Assembly (NCBI RefSeq): GCF_001686925.1
Contig: NZ_LVEN01000008.1
Coordinates: 62,001-126,000, forward strand
Direction: 5' to 3'
DNA: 64,000 nucleotides
Source: Flavobacterium piscis
GTDB lineage: Bacteria > Bacteroidota > Bacteroidia > Flavobacteriales > Flavobacteriaceae
Position numbers and translations under genes: made by a program. Below the pieces are notes generated by a model, which worked only from the letters and a program-made list of their open reading frames with translations, made no database searches and was not told the DNA's origin. Shown here one piece after another: positions 31,882 to 44,203 of this stretch (positions are counted from its first letter, which is position 1; each line of letters opens with the position of its first letter).

Positions 31882-31910
31882 TTGTCATTCCTCGTTCCGG
31901 GGAATGACAA
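31882..31910. repeat. Inverted repeat between xylA and the transaldolase gene
   Basis: Perfect 10-base arms (31882-31891 with 31901-31910) and a 9-base loop, followed by A residues rather than T on the + strand. It may be an mRNA-stability hairpin, or a shortened relative of the TGTCATT repeats seen elsewhere. It is not a typical + terminator. Confidence 0.5.
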
Positions 31911-31949
31911 AAAAAATGCTTATTAACCAACCAAATTAAAAACAAAAAA

Positions 31950-32606
31950 ATGAAATTTTTTATAGATACTGCCAATTTACAAGACATTAAAGAAGCACAG
32001 GAATTAGGTGTTTTAGATGGCGTTACGACAAATCCGTCGTTAATGGCGAAAGAAGGCATTACAGGAAAAGATAATATTTTGAAACACTATCTTGATATTT
32101 GCAACATTGTAGATGGAGATGTTTCGGCAGAAGTGGTTTCAACAGATTTTGATGGAATGGTAAGAGAAGGAGAAGAGCTTGCTGCGTTACATCCGCAAAT
32201 TGTGGTGAAATTACCAATGATTGCAGATGGAATTAAGGCTTGTAAATATTTTTCATCAAAAGGAATCAAAACCAATGTCACATTGGTCTTTTCGGCAGGA
32301 CAAGCTTTATTGGCCGCCAAAGCAGGTGCAACTTATGTTTCACCTTTTTTAGGAAGACTGGACGATATCTCAACCGACGGAATGCATTTAATAGAAGAGA
32401 TCAGGGAAATTTATGATAACTATGAATACAAAACCCAGATTCTCTCGGCTTCAATCAGGCATACCATGCATATTGTAAATTGTGCAAAAATAGGTTCAGA
32501 TGTGATGACCGGGCCTCTTTCTGCAATAAAAGGCCTCTTAAAACATCCGTTAACTGATATCGGACTGAATCAATTTATTGAAGATGCCAAAAAAATGCAA
32601 TTATAA
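31950..32606 (+). CDS. tal: Transaldolase, small TalC type
   Basis: The 218-residue protein belongs to the TalC/fructose-6-phosphate aldolase subfamily, which forms decamers. The Schiff-base Lys is Lys87 in VVKLPM. Glu61 (SAEVVSTD) and Phe133 (SPFLGRLD) are the residues seen in true transaldolases, whereas fructose-6-phosphate aldolase has Gln and Tyr there, so transaldolase is the better call. It moves a dihydroxyacetone unit between pentose-phosphate-pathway sugars and helps feed xylulose 5-phosphate into central metabolism. It lies 175 bases after xylA on the same strand, and a strong terminator follows. Confidence 0.92.
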   Translation: MKFFIDTANLQDIKEAQELGVLDGVTTNPSLMAKEGITGKDNILKHYLDICNIVDGDVSAEVVSTDFDGMVREGEELAALHPQIVVKLPMIADGIKACKYFSSKGIKTNVTLVFSAGQALLAAKAGATYVSPFLGRLDDISTDGMHLIEEIREIYDNYEYKTQILSASIRHTMHIVNCAKIGSDVMTGPLSAIKGLLKHPLTDIGLNQFIEDAKKMQL

Positions 32607-32667
32607 TATTCTTATTATTAGTTTACTACATCACTTTTGCTGATTTTAAAATCAGTTTTAATCTTCT

Positions 32668-32706
32668 AAAAAGCTTCTTTCAAATCCAATTTGAAAGAAG
32701 CTTTTT
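32668..32706 (+). terminator. Intrinsic terminator of the xylose operon
   Basis: Perfect 15-base stem (32671-32685 with 32689-32703), 3-base loop, then a T-run. It ends the operon that starts at the GPH symporter. Confidence 0.9.
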
Positions 32707-32717
32707 TATTTTTAATA

Positions 32718-32729
32718 ACAACCGATTGT
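32718..32729. promoter_or_regulatory. ACAACCGATTGT operator, distal site before susC
   Basis: Exact palindrome 12 bases after the terminator and 330 bases upstream of the promoter-proximal copy at 33048. It could act as an auxiliary operator by looping. Between the two sites the DNA is AT-rich with no gene. Confidence 0.7.
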
Positions 32730-33047
32730 TTTTGTCATCTTTTTGGTTGTTTTTTGAGAAAAGAAACCTGCTTAAACTGCTGTTTATAGTAAATACAGGG
32801 CTTTATTATCTCGTATTCCTCTTTTTTAACAATATTTTTACTTTAAAAAACCACAATTCGAAGCAAATAGCGTTATCTGTTTTACTTTTATGTTTTTTTT
32901 AATTAAATGTAAATTATACCTCACTATTATTAAAATTACAATTAAAACGAATTGGGTTAATGAATATTGTTTACTATTTTAGGTTAATAATTATTCAGAA
33001 TATTTTTTAAAGTTGTTTTTTTTATGAAATATTTAAAATAATAACAA

Positions 33048-33059
33048 ACAACCGATTGT
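33048..33059. promoter_or_regulatory. ACAACCGATTGT operator at the susC promoter
   Basis: Exact palindrome. Its last bases include the TTG (33056-33058) that serves as the -33 element of the susC promoter, so bound regulator would touch the promoter directly. Confidence 0.75.
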
Positions 33060-33085
33060 GTATTGTTTCATTTTTTTTATATTTG
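33056..33085 (+). promoter_or_regulatory. Promoter of the xylan susCD operon
   Basis: TTG at 33056-33058, 19 bases, then TATATTTG at 33078-33085: an exact Bacteroidota consensus. The transcript would start near 33091 and have a leader of about 55 bases before ATG 33146. Confidence 0.7.
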
Positions 33086-33145
33086 TTACTAATACACTTA
33101 TTAACTCAACCAAAATTTAATTTTAACTATCTAACATCAATTTTT

Positions 33146-36100
33146 ATGAATAACTTTTTTGTTACAAGTAAATTGAAGCATCAAAAATGCTTTTATTTTT
33201 TGATCTTAATGTTTGCACTTTCGCTCCATGCGGGTGCGCAGACAAAAGTTACCGGAACTGTATCAGATGCCAATGGTCCAATTCCTGGTGCGAATGTAAA
33301 TTTAAAAGGAACAAAAACTGGCGTAAGTACAAGTTTTGACGGTACTTATTCTATCGATGCACCTTCTAATGGTATTCTTGTTTTTAGTTTTATAGGTTTG
33401 AAAAACAAAGAAATAGCCTTAAACGGGCAAACTCAGGTTAATGTAAAACTAGAAGAAGATGCAGGTATTTTAAAAGAGGTAGTTGTTATTGGGTACGGAA
33501 CGCAAAGAAAAGAAGCCGTAACAGGATCCGTAGCATCTATTGGAGGAAACGAATTAAATCAAGTTCAGGCTGCTAACGTAACGCAGGCATTACAAGGTCG
33601 ATTGGCCGGTGTGGAGCTTTTACAGACTTCTTCTAAACCAGGAGCTGCGATGCAGATTCGTATACGTGGGACAAGATCTCTTACAGGAGACAATGATCCG
33701 CTAATTGTACTTGATGGGGTTCCGTTTGCCGGACAAATTGGAGATATTAATCCTGTTGATATTAAATCGGTAGATATTTTGAAGGATGCTTCTGCTACAG
33801 CTATTTATGGATCACGTGGAGCAAATGGTGTAATATTAATCACAAGTAATAAAGGACGTAAAAACCAAAAAGCAACATTTAATTATAATGGGTTTAGTGG
33901 TATTAAGCAGGTTTTTGGAAAATACGATATGATGGATGGTGCTAAGTTTGCTGCCCTTCGCGATTATTCAACACTATATGTTGATGGTCTGGATGAATCA
34001 AGAAGTACAAATATGGACTGGCAGGATGCACTTTATGGTGCCGGCGAAATGATTAGTCATGACGTTAGTGTTACCGGAGGTACTGAAGGAGGTGCGTACA
34101 ATGCGGGTTTAGGTTATTACAAAGAAGAAGCTGTTTTACCTGGTCAAAGCTATGAGCGTTTTACTCTTAGAGCAGGTTTAGACCAGCAAATAGGAAAATC
34201 ATTTCGTTTGGGTTTTAATACTAATAGTAACTACGCTGTTACAAATGGTGATAACATTGGTACAGGAAATATATTGGGAACTTCCCCGTTGGCAAATCCG
34301 TACAATGCAGATGGATCATTAAAAAGGACAGTTAGAATGGGTCCTGATGAACAATGGGTCTATACAAGAGAATCAATCAATAATCTCGGCGACTCGTATG
34401 TTAACTTAAACAGAGCTTTTAGTACTTATAATAATATTTTTGCCGAGGTAAAAATACCTGGAGTAGAGGGATTAAAATATCGCATGAATACAGGATTGAA
34501 TTTGCGTACGTCTAATAATGGTTATTATGAGGGTAAAGGCGTATTTGATGTTAATGCTGCCACACTATCAGAATCATCGATAAGAAATGAATTGTCTACA
34601 CAATGGCTTATCGAGAATTTGATCACATATGACAGGACTTTTGCAGAGAAACACACCGTGAATTTTGTCGGATTATATTCTAATGAACAGTATACAGGAA
34701 ATAAATCAGATATATCACGCAGAGGAGTTACTTCTGACGCTTTCCAGTTTTACAACTTAGGACAAAGTGAAGAGCCTATTATTATCAAACCTGAAGATCA
34801 GGATTACACACAATGGGGATTAACTTCCTATATGGCAAGAGCAATGTATTCTTATGATAATAAATATTTTATTTCAGGAACGATTCGATCAGATGGTTCG
34901 TCAAGACTTGCTGCCGGCAATAAATGGTTTACTTATCCGGCTGTTTCTGCAGGCTGGACAGTTTCTAACGAAGCATTTATGAAAAAACTTACATGGGTTA
35001 ATTTAATTAAATTACGTGCAGGATACGGAAAAACCTCTAATCAGGCTATTGCTCCATATTCAACTTTGGGCGCTTTAAGTACCAGACCCTATAATTTTGG
35101 CGGTACAAATTTAACAGGTGTTTATTTTACGGATGCACCAAATGCTAATTTAGGATGGGAGTTTTCTACAACCTGGAATTACGGATTAGATTTTGGATTC
35201 TTTAATAATCGTTTATCAGGTACAGTTGAATATTACAAAACCAATACAAATGATGTTTTACAAAAAGTAGCTTTACCTGTGACCTCTGGTATCAATGCCT
35301 ATACTGCAAACATTGGTGAAACTGAAAATAAAGGGTATGAAATTTCTTTAAATGGGGTTATTATAGATAATCCGGATGGTTTGAGATGGTCGGTTGGTTT
35401 TAACTTATATGCCAACGAGAATAAGTTGGTTAAACTTGCATCAGGAGCATCAAGAGATGAGAGTAACTCATGGTTTGTTGGACACAATATAAATTCTATT
35501 TATGATTATCAAAAAGTAGGTATTTGGCAGGAAGGCGATCCTTATATGTCTGTTTACGAGCCAGGTCCAACAGGAATTAATCAACAAGGAACTGTAGTAG
35601 GATCTATTAAAGTTAAATATACAGGAGATTTTAATGCTGATGGTTCGCCAACGCGTGCCATTAACGCAAGTGACAGACAAATAATAGATACTGATCCGGA
35701 TTTTCAGGGAGGATTTAATACTAATTTAAATTATAAAGGTTTTGATTTTTCTGCTGTTGGTGCTTTTAAAAGCGGAGGGGTATTAATTAGTACACTTTAT
35801 GGAGGCGCAAGTTACCTTAATCAGCTTAACGGTAGAAAAAGTAATGTTGATGTTGATTACTGGACACCGGATAACAGAGATGCTGAATTTCCTAATCCAA
35901 GAGGTATCAGAAGCGGAGATAATCCGAAGTACATGTCTACAATGAGTTATTTTGATGCTTCTTATGTAAAAATCAGAGCAATAACATTGGGGTATACATT
36001 AGATCAGCAGTTTATGAGAAGTTTAGGAATTGAAAAGCTGAGACTATATTTCACGGCACAAAATCCTTTTGTATTATTCTCTCCTTATCATAAAATGTCT

Positions 36101-36235
36101 GGAATGGATCCGGAAACAAATTCATTCGGAAACGAAAATCAGGCAGTAAATTCATATGCGAAAAGGTTTTTGGTTATTGGAACTAATACACCTTCAACCC
36201 GAAATTATTTATTAGGAATTAATTTAACATTTTAA
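33146..36235 (+). CDS. SusC-family TonB-dependent transporter (xylan locus)
   Basis: Outer-membrane importer of oligosaccharides. From ATG 33146 the protein has 1029 residues: signal peptide (cleavage near AGAQ), carboxypeptidase-regulatory-like domain (VTGTVSDANGPIPGANV), TonB box region and plug (VVVIGYGTQRKEAVTG; LDGVPF), and a large barrel with conserved C-terminus (NYLLGINLTF). The frame is open to a TTG at 33056, but that codon is inside the operator and the -33 element, so ATG 33146 is correct. The SusD partner follows after 12 bases. Enzymes downstream target xylan and its side chains, which suggests import of decorated xylo-oligosaccharides. Confidence 0.95.
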   Translation: MNNFFVTSKLKHQKCFYFLILMFALSLHAGAQTKVTGTVSDANGPIPGANVNLKGTKTGVSTSFDGTYSIDAPSNGILVFSFIGLKNKEIALNGQTQVNVKLEEDAGILKEVVVIGYGTQRKEAVTGSVASIGGNELNQVQAANVTQALQGRLAGVELLQTSSKPGAAMQIRIRGTRSLTGDNDPLIVLDGVPFAGQIGDINPVDIKSVDILKDASATAIYGSRGANGVILITSNKGRKNQKATFNYNGFSGIKQVFGKYDMMDGAKFAALRDYSTLYVDGLDESRSTNMDWQDALYGAGEMISHDVSVTGGTEGGAYNAGLGYYKEEAVLPGQSYERFTLRAGLDQQIGKSFRLGFNTNSNYAVTNGDNIGTGNILGTSPLANPYNADGSLKRTVRMGPDEQWVYTRESINNLGDSYVNLNRAFSTYNNIFAEVKIPGVEGLKYRMNTGLNLRTSNNGYYEGKGVFDVNAATLSESSIRNELSTQWLIENLITYDRTFAEKHTVNFVGLYSNEQYTGNKSDISRRGVTSDAFQFYNLGQSEEPIIIKPEDQDYTQWGLTSYMARAMYSYDNKYFISGTIRSDGSSRLAAGNKWFTYPAVSAGWTVSNEAFMKKLTWVNLIKLRAGYGKTSNQAIAPYSTLGALSTRPYNFGGTNLTGVYFTDAPNANLGWEFSTTWNYGLDFGFFNNRLSGTVEYYKTNTNDVLQKVALPVTSGINAYTANIGETENKGYEISLNGVIIDNPDGLRWSVGFNLYANENKLVKLASGASRDESNSWFVGHNINSIYDYQKVGIWQEGDPYMSVYEPGPTGINQQGTVVGSIKVKYTGDFNADGSPTRAINASDRQIIDTDPDFQGGFNTNLNYKGFDFSAVGAFKSGGVLISTLYGGASYLNQLNGRKSNVDVDYWTPDNRDAEFPNPRGIRSGDNPKYMSTMSYFDASYVKIRAITLGYTLDQQFMRSLGIEKLRLYFTAQNPFVLFSPYHKMSGMDPETNSFGNENQAVNSYAKRFLVIGTNTPSTRNYLLGINLTF

Positions 36236-36247
36236 TCAAGAAGAACT

Positions 36248-38188
36248 ATGAAACGATATATTTTTAAAAACTTAATTATAGGATCAGTAGTTTTGTTCTC
36301 CTTTGCAGGCTGCTCTGATATTTTAGAAGAAAAACCACATGATTTTTATGAACCGGGTTATTTTAAAACTGAAAGTGGTGTAATTCAGGGATTGACCTCA
36401 CATTATGCTCACTTACGATGGATTTACGGACAGGCATATTATTACAATTCTACTCAAACAGGTACAGATGAATATACTTACGGACAATTGGCAGATGGTA
36501 ACTTTAAAGATCATGATTTATCTGGAGTAGGGGCTATTAATCCTACTTCCAGCAGAGCCGATGTGGTATGGAATAATTCCTATAATGATATTAATACTGC
36601 CAGCGGAATTATTGAAAATGGTGCAGCGGTTGGAGTAGCAAGCAAACTAATTGCTGAATCTAAATTCTTCAGGGCTTTTGATTACTTTTTATTAGTACAG
36701 AATTTTGGAGGAGTACCTTTAGATTTAGGAGGCGGAGAACTAAAATTTAACATTAACCCATCCAGGTCTTCAAAGCGAAATACAGTGCCTGAGGTGTATA
36801 CTAAAGCGATCTTTCCGGATCTTACTGCAGCGGTAAATGAATTACCAGATGCGCCAAGATTAACTGGTACAGCAACTAAGACTTTGGCACGTTTGATATT
36901 AGCAAAAGCTTATCTTACTTATGGCTGGTGGTTAGAAAACCCAAACAATATTCCAACTTATCCTGAAGCTCCAAGAACAGATCCTGACGGACATAATGCA
37001 CAATGGTATTTTCAGCAGGCATATAATATCGCTCTTGATGGTATTAATAATCCCGGATCTTACGGTTTACTGCCTTATTATTATGATGTGAATTTAGGAT
37101 CTAATGACCGTAATAAAGAGATGATGCTTTATGCAGACCATACTCAGGCAAGTGAATACTACAATGGCGCAAGTCTTACATATGGCAGCGGAGGTTCACC
37201 AGATAATTTTGCCGGATGGATGGGAACATGGGATTATACCGCTCTTAGAAGTAAAAATGCGGCAGGAGCTGCAGTTTCTGCTGTGCAGAGAGCCGCAGAT
37301 CAATTCCTGGGTCGCCCATGGACAAGAATGGCGCCGCCAATTGAAATTTTTACAAATACATTTGCAGATAAAACAAATGATTCAAGATATGACGGAACTT
37401 TTGCTACAGTTTATCGTGGAAACTGGAATTTAATTGGAACAGGATTAACGGATATCGCTACGCTTTACAATGCCAATTCATTACCTGTAAAACCAGGGGA
37501 TGCTATTTTAACTTTCCTAAACAGCGAGCCTGCAACGGCTATCAATTACACTGGAGGCGGCGGCAGCAATATTGGCGCCGGAGTTTTACCCGGAAGAGCT
37601 GATTATGTAATTTCTCCATTGGGAATAAGCAGAAGGGTATATCCAGGTTTATGGAAATTAGGACCATATCGTACAGATAATGCCGGAGGATTGGGACAGC
37701 CTAACGCAGGTAGTACAAGACCATTTCCTATCGCGAAATTTTCAGAGCTTTATTTTGTTGCTGCAGAAGCTGCGGTAAAAGGGGCAACTGGTTCTATGAG
37801 CGCCAGAGATCTTATAAATGTCATTAGAGCGCGTGCAGGTAAATGGCGTTGGGATAATAATGGAAATGTTGCAAAGAGTGCAGATAATAGTGCTTTGCTG
37901 ACAAGCACAACCCCTGCTGTAATTGATATTAATTATATTTTAGCAGAACGTTCCCGTGAATATTTCGGTGAGGGTTACCGTTGGTATGACCTGGTGAGAA
38001 CGCAAAAATGGAATGAACTTGCCGGTAAATATTCAATTGGCGGGCCAAATATAGGAGATCATACACCGCAGGTTGTTACAAGAACTATAGAACCGCATCA
38101 TTACTTGCGCCCAATACCGCAAGGCCAGATAGATGGAATGGAAATGTCACAAGCTGATAAGACAGCTTATCAAAATCCAGGCTATTAA
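36248..38188 (+). CDS. SusD/RagB-family glycan-binding lipoprotein (xylan locus)
   Basis: The 646-residue lipoprotein (signal ending FSFAGC) forms the lid of the SusC importer. The N-terminal SusD domain includes AESKFFRAFDYFLLVQNFGGVPL, and tetratricopeptide-like helices follow. The C-terminal RagB/SusD domain includes ERSREYFGEGYRWYDLVRTQKW and HHYLRPIPQGQID. It is longer than typical SusD (about 550). It binds oligosaccharides at the cell surface and hands them to SusC, 12 bases upstream. A hairpin lies between this gene and the hydrolase genes. Confidence 0.95.
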   Translation: MKRYIFKNLIIGSVVLFSFAGCSDILEEKPHDFYEPGYFKTESGVIQGLTSHYAHLRWIYGQAYYYNSTQTGTDEYTYGQLADGNFKDHDLSGVGAINPTSSRADVVWNNSYNDINTASGIIENGAAVGVASKLIAESKFFRAFDYFLLVQNFGGVPLDLGGGELKFNINPSRSSKRNTVPEVYTKAIFPDLTAAVNELPDAPRLTGTATKTLARLILAKAYLTYGWWLENPNNIPTYPEAPRTDPDGHNAQWYFQQAYNIALDGINNPGSYGLLPYYYDVNLGSNDRNKEMMLYADHTQASEYYNGASLTYGSGGSPDNFAGWMGTWDYTALRSKNAAGAAVSAVQRAADQFLGRPWTRMAPPIEIFTNTFADKTNDSRYDGTFATVYRGNWNLIGTGLTDIATLYNANSLPVKPGDAILTFLNSEPATAINYTGGGGSNIGAGVLPGRADYVISPLGISRRVYPGLWKLGPYRTDNAGGLGQPNAGSTRPFPIAKFSELYFVAAEAAVKGATGSMSARDLINVIRARAGKWRWDNNGNVAKSADNSALLTSTTPAVIDINYILAERSREYFGEGYRWYDLVRTQKWNELAGKYSIGGPNIGDHTPQVVTRTIEPHHYLRPIPQGQIDGMEMSQADKTAYQNPGY

Positions 38189-38278
38189 TATTAATACTAA
38201 AAGTAAGTTTTACCGTAATAAAAGTGTTAATTTTACAGAATAGCCCTTTAAGTTGGTAGTGTAATTTGCTTTAGTAAG

Positions 38279-38308
38279 AAGCCGGGGGATAATTCCCTCG
38301 GCTTTTAA
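38279..38308 (+). terminator. Hairpin between susD and the hydrolase genes
   Basis: A 10-base GC-rich stem (38279-38288 with 38295-38304, one G-U pair) with a 6-base loop and a short T-run. It may partly end transcription so that susCD mRNA exceeds that of the enzymes. Confidence 0.65.
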
Positions 38309-38396
38309 ATTATGAATTAAGTTACAATATACAAGTCTCTTAAATAGAAGCTATCTTTTTTTTAAGAGTTACTAATCATAAACGAACAATCACAAA

Positions 38397-40130
38397 ATGA
38401 AGCTTTCAAAAATAAATTTCTTACTATCGTTACTGTTTCTTTTTAGTTTTAAAGCAATAGCAGCTGGTGATACCCTAATAAAAAAACAAAGTAAAAAACC
38501 TCCTGTGTTTTCTAATGTTGTGTATCAGGGAAATGACAATATTTATAAAAATAACCCACTAAAACCAGATGAATTTTATTCTCCGGTTTTACAAGGATGT
38601 TATCCGGATCCGGCAATTACCAGAAAAGGTGATGATTATTTTATGGTGTGTTCTTCATTTGCTATGTTTCCAGGCGTGCCCATTTTTCATTCTAAAGATT
38701 TAGTAAATTGGACAGACCTTGGAGGCGTATTAAATAAAGTCTCCGAATTTAATCCGCACGATACCAGTATAAGCCAGGGCGTATATGCACCGGGAATAAC
38801 GTATAATCCGCATAATGATACTTTCTATATGATTGTAACCGCCTTTTCAGGAGGATTGGGGAATATTATAGTAAAAACAAAAGACCCGATGAAAGGCTGG
38901 GGAAGCCCAATAAAATTAGGTTTTGACGGAATTGATCCTTGTATATTTTTTGATGATAACGGAAAAGGATACATCGTTCATAATGATGCTCCCGATAAAG
39001 GAAAGCAATTATATGAAGGTCATCGTGTTATTAAAGTTTGGGAATATGATTTGCAAAAAGATCAGGTGATTCCGGGAACGGATAAAATTATTGTAGATGG
39101 AGGAGTAGATCTTTCGAAAAAACCAATCTGGATAGAAGCGCCTCACTTGTATAAAAAAGACGGTCATTATTATTTAATGTGTGCCGAAGGAGGTACTGGC
39201 GGAAATCATAGTGAGGTTATTTTTATCAGTGACAGTCCAAAAGGGCCTTTTAAACCCGCATCAAACAACCCGATTCTTACCCAAAGATATTTTCCGCAAA
39301 ACAGAAAAGACAAAGTAGACTGGGCCGGACATGCCGATTTAGTCCTTGGACCTGATAATAAATATTACAGCGTATTTTTAGGCGTTCGCCCGAATGATAA
39401 AGACAGAGTAAATACAGGACGCGAAACTTTTATGCTTCCGGTAGACTGGTCTGGAACTTTTCCGGTTTTTGAAAACGGATTAGTGCCTTTAGAACCAAAA
39501 ATTAAAATGCCAAAAGGTGTTACCGAAAACAAAACAGGTAAAGACGGATTCTTCCCAAATGGAAATTTTACGTTTACCGAAAATTTTACTTCTGATAAAT
39601 TAGATTACCGATGGATCGGACTTCGAGGCCCGCGTGAAAATTTTATTGCAGTAACGAAAAGAGGACTTCAGATTAATCCTTTCGAAGTCAATATAAAAGA
39701 ACTGAAACCTACGTCGACACTTTTTTACCGACAAATGCACAACACCTTCTCCTTTGCCACAACAATAGAATACAAACCGGCATCTGAAAAAGATCTGGCA
39801 GGAATCACATGCCTGCAAAACGAGCATTTTAATTATGTTTTTGGAATCACAAAAAAAGGAAAAGACACTTATATTTTATTAGAAAGAACAGAAAACGGAC
39901 AATCTAAAATAATGGCAAGCGCCAAAATTGATATCAAAAAAAATATACGATTACAAGTAAAAGCAACCGGAGACAGTTACGAATTTAGTTATGCGCTAAA
40001 TAGTACTGATTTTAAAAATTTAGGAGAACCAGTTTCAGGCGATATTCTATCCACAAATGTGGCAGGAGGTTTTACTGGAGCATTGATAGGATTGTACGCA
40101 ACGGCTGCAAATAATACACAGCCGCAATAA
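38397..40130 (+). CDS. GH43 glycosidase with C-terminal beta-sandwich, secreted
   Basis: A 577-residue enzyme: Sec signal (cleavage near AIAAG), GH43 propeller (about 60-370), and a C-terminal concanavalin-like sandwich (about 385-570) of the XynB type. Catalytic acids are Asp71 in GCYPDPAIT, Asp of FDGIDPCIF near residue 180 and Glu of IWIEAPHLY near residue 248. The two-domain layout is that of beta-xylosidases and alpha-L-arabinofuranosidases acting on arabinoxylan; which one cannot be read. It opens the enzyme block, 10 bases before an SGNH esterase. Confidence 0.9.
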   Translation: MKLSKINFLLSLLFLFSFKAIAAGDTLIKKQSKKPPVFSNVVYQGNDNIYKNNPLKPDEFYSPVLQGCYPDPAITRKGDDYFMVCSSFAMFPGVPIFHSKDLVNWTDLGGVLNKVSEFNPHDTSISQGVYAPGITYNPHNDTFYMIVTAFSGGLGNIIVKTKDPMKGWGSPIKLGFDGIDPCIFFDDNGKGYIVHNDAPDKGKQLYEGHRVIKVWEYDLQKDQVIPGTDKIIVDGGVDLSKKPIWIEAPHLYKKDGHYYLMCAEGGTGGNHSEVIFISDSPKGPFKPASNNPILTQRYFPQNRKDKVDWAGHADLVLGPDNKYYSVFLGVRPNDKDRVNTGRETFMLPVDWSGTFPVFENGLVPLEPKIKMPKGVTENKTGKDGFFPNGNFTFTENFTSDKLDYRWIGLRGPRENFIAVTKRGLQINPFEVNIKELKPTSTLFYRQMHNTFSFATTIEYKPASEKDLAGITCLQNEHFNYVFGITKKGKDTYILLERTENGQSKIMASAKIDIKKNIRLQVKATGDSYEFSYALNSTDFKNLGEPVSGDILSTNVAGGFTGALIGLYATAANNTQPQ

Positions 40131-40140
40131 AAAATAAAAT

Positions 40141-41379
40141 ATGAAAAAAGCACATTTAAAAGTATTTTTGTTTTTGCAGCTCTTCTTTTTGGTTTTGGGT
40201 TGTCAGTCCAATCAGTCATCTGTGATGGCGCAAAGCAAAACCAAAAACGAGAATTGGGTAGGAACCTGGGCTTGCGCGCAAATGCTGGTTGAACCCAACA
40301 ATATGCCACCTGCTCCGGGACTTTCAGAAAATACACTTCGACAAATCATCAGGGTTTCCATTGGCGGAAAACGTATGAGATTGCGCTTTTCTAATATTTT
40401 CAGCGATCAGCCAACGGTTTTAAAATCGGTTAGTGTTGCTAATGTTGTCAATGCGCCTGGTATAGATTCTAAAACCCAAAAAGAGCTTCGTTTTAACGGG
40501 AAATCTGATATCACCATAAATCCCGAACAGGATGTTTTTTCAGATACTTTTGATTTTGAATTACAGCCCGGACAGCTTTTGGCGATTACCATTCATTACG
40601 GAAATACTTCGCAAAAAACATCCGGACATCCCGGTTCACGAACCACTTCGTACATTCTTGAAGGAAATCAGATTCAAAACGCAGCTTTTGATGGCGCCAT
40701 AAAAACAGATCACTGGTATTCAATTATGGGATTGGATGTTACAGCGGATCAATCGGCTGCGAATATTGTTTGTTTGGGAAATTCCATTACAGACGGTCGA
40801 GGTTCCGGAACCAATAAACAAAATCGCTGGACAGATATTTTATCTGCACGATTATCTGCCAATAAAAAAACAGAAAAAATAGGCGTTTTGAACTTGGGAA
40901 TTGGTGGGAATTGTGTCGTTAAAGGCGGATTAGGGCCAACAGCCCTGGATCGTTTTGAAAGAGATGTATTATCTCAAAAAGGCACAAAATGGCTCGTAAT
41001 TCTGGAAGGAATCAACGATATTGGCGGAATTAAAAATCCCGAAGATGTACCAGTAAAAGCGCAGGAACTTATTGAAGCTTATAAAGTGATGATACAAAAA
41101 GCACATTCAAAAGGAATAAAAGTGTACGGCTGTACCATTTTGCCATTTGCCAAATCATTTTATGATGCTCCTCACAAACAAGAAGCCCGCGATATTGTAA
41201 ATGCCTGGATCAGAAATAGTAAAGCTTTTGATGCTGTAATTGACTTTGATAAAGCAATGGTTGCAGAAGAAGGTTCAAAAACAATTTTATCCAACCTGCA
41301 CGACGGCGATTTTTTGCATCCAAACGAAGCGGGTTATCTGAAGATGGGAGAAACAGTAGATCTCAATTTATTTAAATAA
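40141..41379 (+). CDS. SGNH/GDSL hydrolase lipoprotein, probable acetylxylan esterase
   Basis: The 412-residue protein has a lipoprotein signal ending VLGC, an N-terminal beta-rich domain (about 40-200) and a C-terminal SGNH domain. The SGNH blocks are visible: Ser in LGNSITDGRG (block I), Gly in GIGGN (block II), Asn in EGINDIGG (block III), and the Asp/His pair in DGDFLHPNEAGY (block V). SGNH esterases remove acetyl or other acyl groups from sugars. Between GH43 and the next esterase gene in a xylan locus, de-acetylation of xylan is the likely role; this is inferred. The operon gap to the next gene is 59 bases. Confidence 0.85.
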   Translation: MKKAHLKVFLFLQLFFLVLGCQSNQSSVMAQSKTKNENWVGTWACAQMLVEPNNMPPAPGLSENTLRQIIRVSIGGKRMRLRFSNIFSDQPTVLKSVSVANVVNAPGIDSKTQKELRFNGKSDITINPEQDVFSDTFDFELQPGQLLAITIHYGNTSQKTSGHPGSRTTSYILEGNQIQNAAFDGAIKTDHWYSIMGLDVTADQSAANIVCLGNSITDGRGSGTNKQNRWTDILSARLSANKKTEKIGVLNLGIGGNCVVKGGLGPTALDRFERDVLSQKGTKWLVILEGINDIGGIKNPEDVPVKAQELIEAYKVMIQKAHSKGIKVYGCTILPFAKSFYDAPHKQEARDIVNAWIRNSKAFDAVIDFDKAMVAEEGSKTILSNLHDGDFLHPNEAGYLKMGETVDLNLFK

Positions 41380-41411
41380 CAGCTTGCATATTTTGAATTC
41401 GATTAAAATGA

Positions 41412-44162
<2,751 letters not shown>

Positions 44163-44203
44163 AGATTTTAAAATAGTAATTGAATTGCATAATAATAAAG
44201 TTC

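Noticed and set aside
31882..31910. Intrinsic terminator between xylA and the transaldolase gene
   Set aside because: The stem is followed by A residues on the + strand rather than T, so it is listed as an inverted repeat only.
33056..33145. Longer N-terminus of the xylan SusC starting at TTG 33056
   Set aside because: This stretch contains the operator and the -33/-7 promoter; ATG 33146 starts a proper signal peptide.
44180..44203. TTG start of GH115 at 44180
   Set aside because: ATG 44204 gives a standard signal peptide; the extra residues do not add to it.
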